Below, one piece after another: positions 22,686 through 33,870 of a stretch of DNA of 64,000 nucleotides; the stretch's first letter is position 1; each line of letters starts with the position of its first letter. The notes under the pieces are model-generated. The model saw only the letters and a program-made list of their open reading frames with translations, made no database searches and was not told the origin of the DNA. The stretch comes from Salvia splendens. Lineage: Eukaryota > Streptophyta > Magnoliopsida > Lamiales > Lamiaceae. The DNA lies in NCBI RefSeq assembly GCF_004379255.2, contig NC_056053.1, positions 25,540,188 to 25,604,187 on the forward strand, read 5' to 3'. A program made the translations under genes and the position numbers.

Positions 22686-24647
22686 GGCCATCCACAACGC
22701 TGTCTCTATACCGTCTCTTAAACCGTCTCTTAACTACTATTTGAGCACTATTTGAGGGCCCCACTGTCCTTTTTTCCTCCATCTCTTAACTAAGAGACGG
22801 AGGCTGCAACGCTCCGTCTCTTAACCGTCTCTATACCGTCTCTTAATTACTATTCATTCAATTTAATTTATAATTTTTTTTAAAACCCAATTCAATTTAA
22901 ACAAACACACTTTATTAAAATTAAAACAAAATTAAAAAACACACAAAATAAAAAAACACACAAAATAAAAAAAAATTAATCGGAAGGGCTAATCATCCTC
23001 CGGAGGCGGTCGAGGTTGAGGGGGAGTCGGAAGGCCAAGTTGTGCTGCCATATGCACAATTCCGTTCCACCAGGCCGCGTATTGGGAGTGCGAGAAGCGG
23101 GAAGTGTCCGCCATTGTGGCGGTCATGTACGCCACCATAAGTGTGTCCGAGCCTCCTCGCGAGCCCGATCCTGAGGCCGGCTGGCTTGATTCGCCTCGGC
23201 CCTTCCTTGCTCTAGCCGCTTTCGCCGCCTTCGTCCCTTGCGGCCGACGGCGCCTACTCGCGGATCCTCCTGCATCGCCGACCGTACCCGCAAACTCCTG
23301 GGATTCAGCATCATGTTGGCTGATGCCTTCAGCAGTGTCACCACCAGACGCACCAGCACTAGACGAGTATTGGCCACTCGCCGTATGCTTCGTGCGCTTC
23401 GAGTTTGAGCCCGAGCTGGAGCGGAAACCGCCGGCCCATCGTTCCTCGTCCTTGACGGCGCGCCAAACATCAACAAATCTGAATTGATGTCCCTCGTCCT
23501 GGTAGTAGGCGCGCAAAGCGGACGTCAAAATGTCGGTGGCCGTGGCGCCGCTTTGGTAGCGCGCCTCTTCCGCCGAGTAGATGCCGCAGAATTTTTTGAC
23601 CTGTCGGTCGACTCGGTCAAAGTGACAGCGGATCATGTTAACTGTGCGCTTGCGGGAGCGGTTCGGCTTTATTTGGTGGTAGACCTCGACAACCTTTTCT
23701 CAGAAACACTTCCGGGTTTGTTGATTCCCGACGATGGGATCGTACGAGACCGTGATCCAGGCGTTGTACACCGCCATCGTTTCGAGGTTGTTGTACGGAT
23801 GTCGGCCAAGATCCTCTTCCTCTTCCTCTTCTTCCTCCTCGTCCTCGCCCGTCTGGGGTTGTACACTGCCTCGGCCACCTCCACCGCCTCGCCCACCTCC
23901 ACCGCCTTGGCCTACTCCCGGCGTGGGATCAACTGGAAAATCCTCCCGGATCTGGGATAATCCCTGCGAAAACCGCGGGACGTTGGGACGAACATATGCA
24001 TCAAGGTCAAAATTGGGTGGTTGGTACCCCCCCGGCGTCGCCGAACCCTGGGTCCCCGGCGTTGACGAACCTCCACCGCCCAATGTGTTGATCATGTTCT
24101 CCCAATCGCCGAATGAGTTGAGATCCCACCCGCCGGAGCCGGAGCCGCCATAGTTGCCCTCGCCGTCGCCGGACATCTTGAGTTGGGTTATGAAAATTTC
24201 AGCCAAAATTTGAGAGAAAATTTAGATGATATGAAGAATAGATGTGTAGTTGTGTGTAAATGAGGATGGGTTTAGGAGTATTTATAGAGTAAAAAATTTA
24301 ATAAAAAACAAAAAAAATATAAAAAAAAAACAAAAAAACGGTAATAATACCGTTACAAAAATTTTTTTTTATTTAAATTCGAATTTTTTTTTAAAAAAAA
24401 TATTTATTGCGTCAGCACGTGACGACGCCCACTCGCGGGCCGGCGAGTGGGCGTCACGCACGACGCCGGGCTGCGCCACGTCGCCGAGGCGCGTGGCGAG
24501 CCAGCTCGTCTCCTGGCTCGGCGAGTCGAGTCGCGCGACGAGACGCGCGACGAGACGGGACGAGATGGAGGCTGCAACGCGTCTCGCCGGGGTCTCGTCT
24601 CGCTGAGACGAGACGCGAGACGCCGGCGAGTCCCGTTGTGGATGGTC
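22686..24647. mobile_element. PIF/Harbinger-type element with ORF1-like pseudogene
   Basis: TIRs are GGCCATCCACAACGC (left) and GTTGTGGATGGTC (right), flanked by TTA on both sides (22683-22685 and 24648-24650). The left subterminal DNA repeats CCGTCTCTTA or CCGTCTCTATA several times. The right subterminal DNA repeats the complement, GAGACG, many times. A 13-bp-arm hairpin, GACGCCCACTCGC with loop GGGCCG, lies at 24424-24455 and recurs in the elements at 26701 and 52752. There is no transposase ORF. Confidence 0.87.
22989..24206 (-). pseudogene. Myb/SANT-like ORF1-type protein with one nonsense codon
   Basis: The minus-strand frame is continuous for 406 codons except for a single TGA at 23700-23702, where relatives have the Trp of the CFW motif. 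TGG to TGA is therefore the likely change. Upstream lie a Gly-rich N-terminus and an acidic run (EDEEEEEEEEED). Downstream the Myb-like helices (HFDRVDRQVKKFCGIYSAEE), a basic linker and a C-terminal QLGLPTPPQP tail remain. Related to the proteins at 1800-3194 and 25381-26391. A downstream ATG at 23636 could still yield a 215-residue C-terminal part. Confidence 0.8.
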
Positions 24648-24938
24648 TTAGTTCATCAAATTGTGTGGTGTTTGAAGCTAATTAAGAATCTGGCTGCACA
24701 AGTGAAATGTTAGTTTTCATCATCAAAACTTGTTGTAGGAAATGCTGCTGATTTCTTAAGTGAGAGGGAAGTTATGTATATAATTATGAGCGAGAAATTG
24801 AACTCACTAGCTGGATGAGGCAAGATCTGGCAATTAAGTAGACATAGGTGGGGCATTTCGACAAATTTAACTGTGCGTCTATCAATTAAAAAATACAGTA
24901 TATTTCGTCAAACCAGGCATACATCACTCTCACTCTAA

Positions 24939-26670
24939 GAGCATCCGCAGCGGTGGCGCTGCTCGCCACCGCCGTCCGCGCCGCTGGCACTGACGCCACC
25001 CGCCGCCGCTGCTCGATGCATCGAGCAGCGCCGTGCCTGCGAGCAGTTGACGTGGCCCGCCCTCATTCGTCAACGGCATAGCCGTTGGGTTTAAATAATT
25101 TTTTTTTAAAAAAAATAGGTTTTTAATTAAAAAAACCGATAAAAAATAAAAAAAAATTCACTTCCCAAAAAAATTATATCCGTTTATAACCGTTTTTTCA
25201 CACTTTTTAATTTTTTTTACCCCAAAAATACACACTTTCATCTATAAATATCCCCAATTTCACTCCCAAAAATTCACATCAAACTACACAATTCTCATCA
25301 TCATTCTCTCATCTCCATTCTCATCTTCAATCTCTCATATCCATTTTCATCTTCATTCTCTCATACCCTACAACATCACTATGTCCGGCCAAGGCGATAA
25401 CCCTACGGGCTCCAACGGTTGGAACCCCGAATGGTTCGGTTCACAACCGTTTCCTAGTCCGGAAACGGAATATTCGGCCCCTCCTCAAACCCAAGATTCG
25501 GCCGTTCCGGGTGGCTACCGTCCATACCCAATCGACGACCAAGGTGCCTCCGAAGGACGATACGGGTGGACACCGGAGCCTAGGCCGACCGCCCCCTCCC
25601 AACCTCCGCAAGCTCCTACTCGCGGCAGCGGTGTCCGCACACCGTACACGCCGGCGGAGATGGATAAATTGTTCAAGGCGTACTTCGAAATCTCCGAAGA
25701 TGCGGCGGTTGGCACGAACCAATCGGACGATCACTTTTGGTGGCGCGTATCTCGCCGGTACAATGCAAACCGGCCGCCGGGAACGATCGAGCGCAACGAG
25801 AGTATGGTGCGCAACTGCATCGGCCGAGCCAACGACGAAATTGGCAAGTTCAATGGCTATTTCCTCCAGGAGTCGCGGAATGCCGGGAGCGGCCGGAGCG
25901 AGGTCGACATCATCACTGCGGCGCTGAGCACATACCAATCCATGAACGAAAAGTCGTTCAAGTACCTCAACGTTTGGCAGGAAACGCGGTTCCACCCGAG
26001 ATATCTGGGAGGCGTAACATCCTCCTCTAGCGGCTCCTCCAAACGGTCAAGGTCGGTATCCCTATCCGACTCCGGCTCCGAAGAAGTGGCTAGCCAACTC
26101 GCCGGAGCTAACTTGGGTAGCCCCGACGCCGGACCAAGCGGTTTCCAACCCCGACCGCAATTAAGGAAGAAGGCGGCGGCCGAGCGCCGGCGCTTCGCGA
26201 CTCCATCGGCCCCTGCCCCTGAACCCGCACCCTATGTTCCACCTCCACCCCCGAACAACTCGTTGTGGGCCATTTTGGCCCAACTTAATATGGCCGATAG
26301 GTCAACTATGACCCCCACACATCTTCAAACGCACGAGGGCATGATAGTGGGTCTCCAAAAACAATTGGGGTTGTTGCCGCCGGATGAGTAGTCTTCCTCG
26401 GGTAATATTAGCCAATAATTATGTAATTTTTAATTTTTAGTATTTTAATTATGTAATTTTTAATTTTTAGGATTTTAATTATGTCTTTTTTATTTTATTT
26501 GTATTTTGTAATATTTATTGTGATTTTTTAATTGAATATTAAATTAATTGTGCTCGTCCTTGCGGAAGAGCACAATTGTAGGTGTTGTGCTCTTGCCAGA
26601 GAGCAGGCATGAATAGTACCGGCCGGGGCCCACAACCGTGCCGCTGGCAAGAGCACGGTTGTGGATTCTC
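24939..26670. mobile_element. PIF/Harbinger-type element with intact ORF1-like gene
   Basis: Left end GAGCATCCGCAGCG and right end CGGTTGTGGATTCTC are inverted, imperfect TIRs flanked by TAA (24936-24938 and 26671-26673). Subterminal words such as GCTGCTCG, GAGCAGCG and GCAAGAGCAC recur near both ends. The element is 1732 bp, lies 291 bp from the previous one and only 30 bp from the next, and contains no transposase. Confidence 0.85.
25381..26391 (+). CDS. Myb/SANT-like, NAM-associated-type protein (PIF/Harbinger ORF1-like), intact
   Basis: The protein has 336 residues. The N-terminus is Pro/Ser/Gly-rich. The Myb/SANT-like region (about residues 90-185) has YTPAEMDKLFKAYFEISED, a HFWWRVSRRYN core and a FNGYFLQESRNAGSGRSEVD helix. 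A Ser-rich tract and a basic region (LRKKAAAERRR) follow, then a C-terminal helix ending VGLQKQLGLLPPDE. The start ATG lies just after a 100-bp CT/CA-rich leader and is the first ATG downstream of a CTATAAATA box at 25243-25251. That promoter and the unbroken frame suggest the gene may still be transcribed. DNA binding to the element's own ends is inferred from ORF1 proteins of PIF/Harbinger. Confidence 0.75.
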   Translation: MSGQGDNPTGSNGWNPEWFGSQPFPSPETEYSAPPQTQDSAVPGGYRPYPIDDQGASEGRYGWTPEPRPTAPSQPPQAPTRGSGVRTPYTPAEMDKLFKAYFEISEDAAVGTNQSDDHFWWRVSRRYNANRPPGTIERNESMVRNCIGRANDEIGKFNGYFLQESRNAGSGRSEVDIITAALSTYQSMNEKSFKYLNVWQETRFHPRYLGGVTSSSSGSSKRSRSVSLSDSGSEEVASQLAGANLGSPDAGPSGFQPRPQLRKKAAAERRRFATPSAPAPEPAPYVPPPPPNNSLWAILAQLNMADRSTMTPTHLQTHEGMIVGLQKQLGLLPPDE

Positions 26671-26700
26671 TAAGAAGTGAAGCAAGTTATAACAATTTCA

Positions 26701-27788
26701 GGCCATCCACAACGCTGTTCCCCCACCGTTCCTAAACCGTTCCTTAAACTACTATTTGCGGGCCCCACTGTACTTTTTTACTTTATTCCTTAACTAAGGA
26801 ACGAAACCTGCAACCCTCCGTCTCTTATCCGTTCCTTAAATTACTATTCATTCAATTTCATTTTTTATTTTTATTTCCAACCCAATTCAATTAAAACAAA
26901 CACACTTAATTAAAATTAAAATAACATTTCAACTTAAAATTCAAAAAAATAGAAAAAGACATAATTAAAATCCTAAAAAAATAAAAAATGACATAATTTA
27001 AAATACAATTTTATAGAGACAACCAAAAATAAGTTTGTCCCACATCAAAAGTGGAACATAAAACATTCAAAGAGGATCTATAAAATAGAGATAACCAAGA
27101 ATGAGTTTGTCCCACATCGAAAGTGGAACATAAAACATTCAAGGATGTCTCTATAAAATAGAGATAATCAAGAATGAGTTTGTCCCACATCGAAAGTGGA
27201 ACATGAAACATTCAAGGATGTCTCTATAAAAGAGAGACAACCAAGAATGAGTTTGTCCCACATCGAAAGTGGAACATAAAACATTCAAGGATGTCTCTAT
27301 AAAAGAGAGACAACCAAGAATGAGTTTATCCCACATCGAAAGTGGAACATAAAACATTCAAGGATGTCTCTATAAAAGAGAGACAACCAAGAATGAGTTT
27401 CATAAATTCGCAAGCCCATCAAATATATATGGGCTAATACGAATTTCTAGTATTCATTTATTTGTAAAAATTGTTTTTAAATATAAAAAACAATTTTTAT
27501 AAATAAAAAATATTTTTTTAAAAATTCATTTTTTAAAATATATGAATTTATGCGTCAGCGTGACGACGCCCACTCGCGGGCCGGCGAGTGGGCGTCACGC
27601 ACGACGCAGGGCGAGCCACGTCGCCGAAGCGCGTGGCGACACAAGCCGTGCCGCGTCTCGCGGCGACGGCACCCGCGACGGCATGGGCACGACACGGAGA
27701 CGGAACGCACCTCCGCAACGCGTCGCGTGCCGGTTCCGTTCCGCCGGCACGAAACGCGGAACGCGGGCAGCCTGCGTTGCGGGTGCTC
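26701..27788. mobile_element. Short non-autonomous PIF-type element with a USE-TATA repeat array
   Basis: TIRs are GGCCATCCACAACGC and GCGTTGCGGGTGCTC. The 3-bp flank is TCA on both sides (26698-26700 and 27789-27791), a variant of TWA. Subterminal CGTTCCTTAA words occur at the left, and GACGCCCACTCGC hairpin DNA (27565-27596) plus GGAACGC words at the right. It is 1088 bp with no credible ORF. It is related in reverse orientation to 52752-53848, which has the same order of parts. Confidence 0.87.
27025..27400 (+). repeat. Five tandem units of about 72 bp, each with an snRNA-type USE and a TATA box
   Basis: Each unit carries GTCCCACATCGA (ATCCCACATCGA in the last, CATCA in the first), then GTGGAACATAAAACATTCAA, then TCTATAAAA. 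In the second unit the USE-like core is at 27109-27119 and TATAAAA begins at 27152, a gap of 32 bp. The plant snRNA upstream sequence element consensus is RTCCCACATCG. Its gap to TATA is about 33-34 bp in Pol II snRNA genes and about 10 bp shorter in Pol III genes. The same words also occur at the start of some plant TRIM LTRs, so a retrotransposon LTR origin is an alternative. Confidence 0.8.
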
Positions 27789-30700
27789 TCAGACTGGTGA
27801 TTGTAGTCAGCAGCTGGCCAATCATATTAAAAGGGATATAGGAAGTAAGAGAAGGATGAGAAAAATAAATAATGGAGTATTCAGCAACTAATCCATATGA
27901 ATATAGGGATATAGATAGAGGGTCTGTTCTTAAAAGTCTTATCGAAGCATAAGTAGATTCCCTCCAATGGGGAATTTTCAAAATTAGATGCTAAGTACAT
28001 ATCCTTCTTCTGCCAGAATTGTGGAGTATTAATAAAGGCGGGTGAGAGTGTGACTTATAGATGGAAAATTACATATAAGAAAATAAAAGTTAGCTGCGAT
28101 TGAAATGTTATTCTCCAAGTAGTTAGGCACTATTCCATACGGATGCACTATTTTGACTGCACTTCTCCAATACATACTGATACTGATCATCACAAACCAG
28201 TCGGGTCATAGCTATAGTGATCCGACCAAAATAATTCTTACAAAGTTACAGTCGAATCTCATTTTTAGTCCCTTAGAGAAACCGGCCCATATTAAAGGCA
28301 AAGAAAATGATAGAGAGGGACCCTTTGATAAATCCTTCAATCGGGATCCTTCATGTCATGTATATCCATTCCTTAATTTTATTAACCAACCAAGTACCCC
28401 TTATCTTCATGGTATACCTATATAGCATACATATGAACTCTGTTGTTGGAAACATAGTTTTGGGTTTGTTGGAGTTCCTAAAAGATAGAGAGGATGGATC
28501 TTCTTTCAGAATTTTGTTTAAAGATTGGAAAGCAAGAAAAAAGAAAGCGAACTGGCACATGCTACACTTTCACATTTTAACTAGCCTGCCGTCCATGTGG
28601 ATCTCTATTAGGAAACAACATGGACCAGAACCAGCTGGACCCACATAGACCATATCTTTAATAAAACCCATTTGATCAAATGAAACTGGAGCTCCCAACA
28701 GTTGCATTTCGTGAAGTTGAACAGGTGATCACTATTCATTAACAGGTAAACATAGCTAATAATACGAGTGACTAGATATCCAAGATCATACATAAAAAGG
28801 TTGAATGAAAACATACAGAATTTTCAAGGGGCAATGTCAAATAGGAATAGCGTGACTGAAGCAGCCATATTTTTTTGAATCATGAATATAATTAAGAAAA
28901 GAAGTTGGTACTAGTTTTTCAGATTGTGTACCCTAGTGATGCAGACTGAAAATGACACACATGGCTAGGAGGTGGAGCAATCCTGGTAACTGAAGTGCAT
29001 CTCATTTGTGCAGCACAAGCACTTAATTAGCTTCAAATACCAAATTTCCATGTTCTAGGTGTACATTCCTTAAGTTAGTTGACATATGAAGCTCCTTTCA
29101 GGAAATTCCAAAGTATTATGACAAGCATTAAGCTCAGGTAACCAAAAAGCACCCTGGGCTCATTATACATTATTGCATTGCTCTGGTTATACCTAGTAGA
29201 CAGACATAACCACACCTTCTTACTAGAAGGGTGAAAGCATGCAAAAAGTTGCAAACAATTTTCAAGCATCTTCATCATTTATGTCATAATTTAGTCTATC
29301 TCAGTTTCTTGAATTATAAGGCCAGGTTGCTGAGAAATAGAACAAAGAGATGATAAGTTGTACCATAGCAAGGATTGAGCAATTGCCATTGTTAAGCTTA
29401 TCCATCAACTCTATGTCAAGTCGCAAGTCGGTGAGTGTGTAATAAGCATTCTCAAATTAAAAAAAAAACGGTGATATATCAAAATCAGAATCTGTAATTC
29501 AAAGAGACCCCACTGTTGCATTGCAAAAAGGACAGAAAAAAAACTTGTTAATTATATTTAATACTATCCCAAAATCATAATTACAACAAAGATAATTAAC
29601 AAAGCTCATGTTCCCAAAATAATCCTTTTCCACCATGGCAGTTCTTTGATTTGCTGCAGCTTAAAGTTGGCCAGTCCTTATTCAGTACATCAATAAGATA
29701 GTGAAGATGAGGTATCAAGTAGTAATACTAAGAAGGGCGGTGGTAATTTTCGAGGACAAGTAAACTCATCCAGGTGGCCTAATATTTTTTTACTAGGAAA
29801 ATTGAGTCAACCCAAATTCCAGAAATAAGGAGTGTGAGATAACATGATTATGTGAAAGCAAAAAGGCCTGAAATATGGTAGGGAACAATTAAGTTGGAAC
29901 AAAGACACTCACTCTCGCCTCTCCCTAAGCTAAACATCCTGCTTCATGATATATGTAGCCAAACAAAAGGTTTGGAGTTCAGAGTAACACAATTTGATTT
30001 ATGTGAAGCTTCTTGGAAATTTTCTTGCTCTGGATATTAAACAAAGATACATCCGGGGAGTCCATATAAGGAATTAATATCTTGGTTATTACTAGAAAAC
30101 ATTGATCATGTCCGGACATTGACCACTACGTCACCTGTTCAAAGGCACGAGGTTATCCCTGGCAGCAACCATTATAACTTCTTTTCTTTACAAGAAATTA
30201 TCAAATGGTGAGAAACTACTAAGTGCACAAGTATTCAAACCCCACTTCTCTTTCGTTGGTCCAATCAAAGAGCACATAAAAAATCATACAATGTCTTCAA
30301 ATAAACAAAACCTGTACCTATTTAACATCAAACTTTTCACCCGAGCAACATGAAGGATTTGCAAAGAAAAAATCAACATGTGGCCATCTTAACTACATGA
30401 CTAAGGTGAATAACAATTAACAAATTCATTCAACAGTATTTGTATCCCAACTTTTCTTTCTGTATAAAATTGTGTGTATATTTGATTACACACGCAGTAC
30501 TCTAGTTGAAAAACAAATATATGCATAGTCTAAGTTTCAATGTGAACCAGATCACTTACAAGTTGTAAACCCTATCTGTCCATTTGACCAGCACAAAGAA
30601 ACAAAACGAATTGAGGTTCATAGCACTTAGCAAAAAAGCAATTACTAACGTAACCGTATAACAGCTCCGATAAACACCTGAAACATAACGCGCAAACACC

Positions 30701-31568
30701 TACATATGAAAGAATCTAAACAATTCCGAATAAACGTCTCGATTATCAACATAAGAAGCCACTTACATATGAAACATAACACGCAAACACCTGAAACACG
30801 CAAACTTTGGAGAAACATAACAATCAACTGAATTACCCTTCGAAGCAGCCATTTTGAGCACAACATTTACTAGTTTTGCGGCAGTAGGTGCCAGGCCCGA
30901 TTCAGGCTACAAACATTCAATTACACCATTCACAACTTCAAACTACATTAAATTGCACTATTCAACACTTTAAACTCTGAAAATTAAAAATTACAAGTCC
31001 TAAAAATTCAAAAATTACAATTCATAAAAAATTAAAGAAAAAAAATTACTTTTTCTATAATAAAAATTATGTAAAAGGAATGAAAATGTTGTGGAGTTTA
31101 AATAGGCAAAAAAAAAATCAATTTTAAGAAAATGGAGTTGGGTCCGGCCCGTGCGCCAGCAATGCCGGAACATGCAGCAGCTGGGCGCAGCCCCAAGCCT
31201 CTCCAGCGTCCTCAAGCGCGGTCCAGGCCGCTCCTCCCCCACCTCCAACACCTACAGCCCAGAGCCGGACCTCTTAGTGTTGAAATAGTTTTAAAAAATA
31301 TTTTATTCTAGTAATTATTTAATGTTTATTTTTATATGTATTTTAAATAAAACAAATCAGAAGATTTTTTTAATAATTTTTGATGTTGTATTTTATATAC
31401 TTTCTTAATTTATGAGATTATTGTTAATAGAAATTAAAATTTTTTATTAATCAAATATATTGAAGTATTCATGATGATGACAATAATACCGATAATATAT
31501 ATTTTTAGCACATATTTATAATAAATTAATTATTTTATTTTTAAATCTAATGTTTAAATTAAATACAA
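27789..31568. other. Intergenic interval, mostly unassigned
   Basis: Over about 3.8 kb I could assign only the RNase T2-like exon fragment at 29605-29700. A GC-rich island lies at about 31140-31275 and ends GCCGGACCTCTTAG. It resembles the GC-rich subterminal DNA of the PIF-type elements, but no TIR pair was found. The rest has no supported ORF or RNA gene. Confidence 0.45.
29605..29700 (-). pseudogene. RNase T2 (RNS2-like) exon fragment
   Basis: Thirty-two codons on the minus strand read LIDVLNKDWPTLSC, then CHGGKGLFWEHE. This is the RNase T2 segment just before the second catalytic motif (HEWEKHGTC). The normal continuation EKHGTC is not found downstream, no GT donor follows the exon edge, and no HGLWP motif is visible in the surrounding 3 kb. 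I take it as a captured or degraded exon of an S-like RNase gene rather than a working gene. Confidence 0.6.
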
Positions 31569-31825
31569 CCTCCGTTTTTTTAAATAGCAACTATTTCCAT
31601 TTTGAGTCATTCCTTAAAAATAGAAACTTTAGAATCTTTTGATTTTAGGACATGGATCCCACAATGCACTAACTCTACTTTCACTATTTTTTCTCTTCCT
31701 CTCTCTTACTTTACTTATTTTTTCTTCTTCTCTCTTACTTTACCAATTTTTCAGATTTACTTTACCAATTGTGCATTAAAACCAGTGTCGTTTCAAAAGT
31801 TTATATTTTTTAAATACGAAGGGAG
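31569..31825. mobile_element. Stowaway-like MITE, degenerate
   Basis: CTCCGTTTTTTTAAATAG at the left faces TTTAAATACGAAGGGAG at the right, with TA after the right end. It is about 257 bp and non-coding. Ends resemble, less exactly, those of the other Stowaway-like copies. Confidence 0.5.
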
Positions 31826-32283
31826 TATAAAATTTAAAATCTTGACATTTTTTAAACACATTTAAGTAAAGTTATTCTGAATCATATGATATTTTTTCAT
31901 GATTTTTATATCAATACAGTGTATTATATCAACAAAATAACATGAGTATTACTACACAAGTACACTAAAATATCAACACAGTTTTATTGATATTTTTCAT
32001 GTATTATATTGAAATTTTTTGATGCATTTGTTGATATACGAAAACTGAAATAAAAATTATCAAATTTCATTATCCGAATGTCGCCGGAACATATGCAATT
32101 GAGATTTCGTTAGAACCCTTATAAAATTAAACTTAATTTGATACATATTTTTCGAAAAAATAATTTAAATCAAGAGAGTTGCGTAAATTTAAGGTTTTGG
32201 AATAATTTTGAAAAGAGATTGTAGTTAGTTTTAAGTACCATACACAAAAATTAACATTAATACCCTTTAATTTATTTATTAAT

Positions 32284-32551
32284 GGGTATAGTACTGTTTT
32301 GGTCCTAAACATATGGTCGATTTATGACTTTGGTCCAAAACATTCACTTTTTAAAAATCGAATCCCAAACATTCACTTTTTGAGTCAAAATTGGGCTAAT
32401 TGACGGCTGACCGTAAAAAATGACGGAAACCGTAAAAAAAGTACCTATTCGATAGCATTTTCGTATGTTTTGGATTCGATTTTCAAAAAGTGAATGTTTT
32501 GGACCAAAATCATAAATCGGCCATATGTTTTTGACCAAAATAGTACTATAC
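32284..32551. mobile_element. MULE-type foldback MITE with 9-bp target duplication
   Basis: The element is nearly all TIR. GGGTATAGTACTGTTTTGG and the following about 120 bp are repeated inverted, ending CCAAAATAGTACTATAC. The flanks are an exact 9-bp direct repeat, TTTATTAAT (32275-32283 and 32552-32560), the hallmark length of Mutator-like elements. The same TIR bounds the larger element that begins about 260 bp downstream. Confidence 0.9.
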
Positions 32552-33236
32552 TTTATTAATTATTTAAATTTAAAATATGATCCACTTGATACTATTTCAA
32601 CCACTAGATCTTCTAACCTAATGGGTTAAGAATTGATCTTAATTTGGAATTACTATTGAGTAAATGTCAATTTTTGGTCTTAAAAATATGACCAAATTGC
32701 GAATTTGGTCCAAAACAAATGAAATTCTTGTAGAAGTGGTCCTTATTTTACTGTTTCGTCAAAAAACTAATAGTCATGGTACTGTGCAATTAGCGTTGTC
32801 CTTTACTTGTTTTTAGTATAGTACTATTTTGGTCCTAAACATATGACCGATTTACGATTTTGGTCCAAAACATTTACTTTTTGAAAATTAAATCCAAAAC
32901 ATACGAAAATGCTATCGAATAGGTCCTTTTTTGACGGTTTCCGTCATTTTTTATGGTCAACGGTCAATTAGGCCAATTTTGACCCGATTAGACTTAATTT
33001 GAGATTATTAGTTGATTAGTATTATGTTAATTATTTTGCTAAATAATTTAATTTTTAATATTTTAAATTTGAAAAGTCAATCTTCCAAAACTCACCTAAA
33101 ATATCACTAAGTTTCCAAATGAACTGTCACTCTCTCTCTTTTCTATCTTCTCTCCCGTCACTCTCTTAAGAAGAAGAACCCTAGTTCAGATTCCGACTAA
33201 GAACAACCCGATTCCGACCGATTATTGTTGGTTGCC

Positions 33237-33611
33237 ATGAGTTGGAAGTCTCCGTACCCAAACGACCGTTCCAGCGAAGGTCCCATGGACGTGAAAAAAA
33301 CATATGCGAGGAAGAGGAAGTCCACACATGGACATCCGCCTGACACTGAAGATGGTCCGTCGGCTGATTCCTAGAAGCAAAACGTACAAGGCAACGAACA
33401 AGGGCCGTCGGCGGTGTCGGGATTTATGGGTTCTAACCCTAGTTCTCACGCAGAAGTCCATTCTTCTTCGATTCCAGAAGTTGAAGATGACGATGAACTC
33501 CGTCACGACGAAGAGGAAGCACGACGGACAATGAACCCTAGGTCTTCAGACGGTGACCATCGAGCTTCCCCAGAAAGCGACCTCGATTTTGAGAGGAGGA
33601 AGAAGTCCTGA
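33237..33611 (+). pseudogene. Short ORF near the left TIR of the MULE, one in-frame stop
   Basis: The frame opens at the ATG at 33237 and would give 124 residues, but TAG at 33372-33374 (codon 46) interrupts it. The product would be hydrophilic, with a basic patch (KKTYARKRKS) and a Glu/Asp-rich end. I recognise no domain. Position next to the TIR and orientation match the MULE gene layout. It could be a captured first exon: the preceding DNA has a CT-rich leader like a plant 5' UTR. Confidence 0.5.
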
Positions 33612-33870
33612 TTTTGAGAAAAAATCGTGTGTCATGTTGTGTAACAAATACAATGAATACTTGGTCTCACTGATTTTTGGGGTTTTATGTTTTTTGGGTG
33701 TTGATGGTGTTAAGGTTGATGCAGTGCCTTATGACAATATTTTTTTGTTAATTTAATTCGACACTAACTGCTGTTGTCTTTGGGTTTTATTGGTGTTAAG
33801 GTTGATGCAATGCCTTATGACAATGTCTTTTTGATAGTGTAAATATTCAGGACCAATTCGAAGTAGAAAA

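Noticed and set aside
27011..27357. Overlapping minus-strand frames with repeated MFHVPLSMWDK-type peptides
   Set aside because: They arise because the array unit of about 72-75 bp can stay open in one frame. The same is true at 53260-53694. Promoter-like content and variable unit length argue against coding.
28681..28724. A possible short exon, KLELPTVAFREVEQ followed by GT
   Set aside because: It is too short and I could not find partner exons or a protein family.
30837..30856. A minus-strand ATGGCTGCTTCGAAGG as first exon of a gene spanning 28-31 kb
   Set aside because: No downstream exon with a recognisable domain joins to it, and the RNase T2 fragment does not have a compatible N-terminus.
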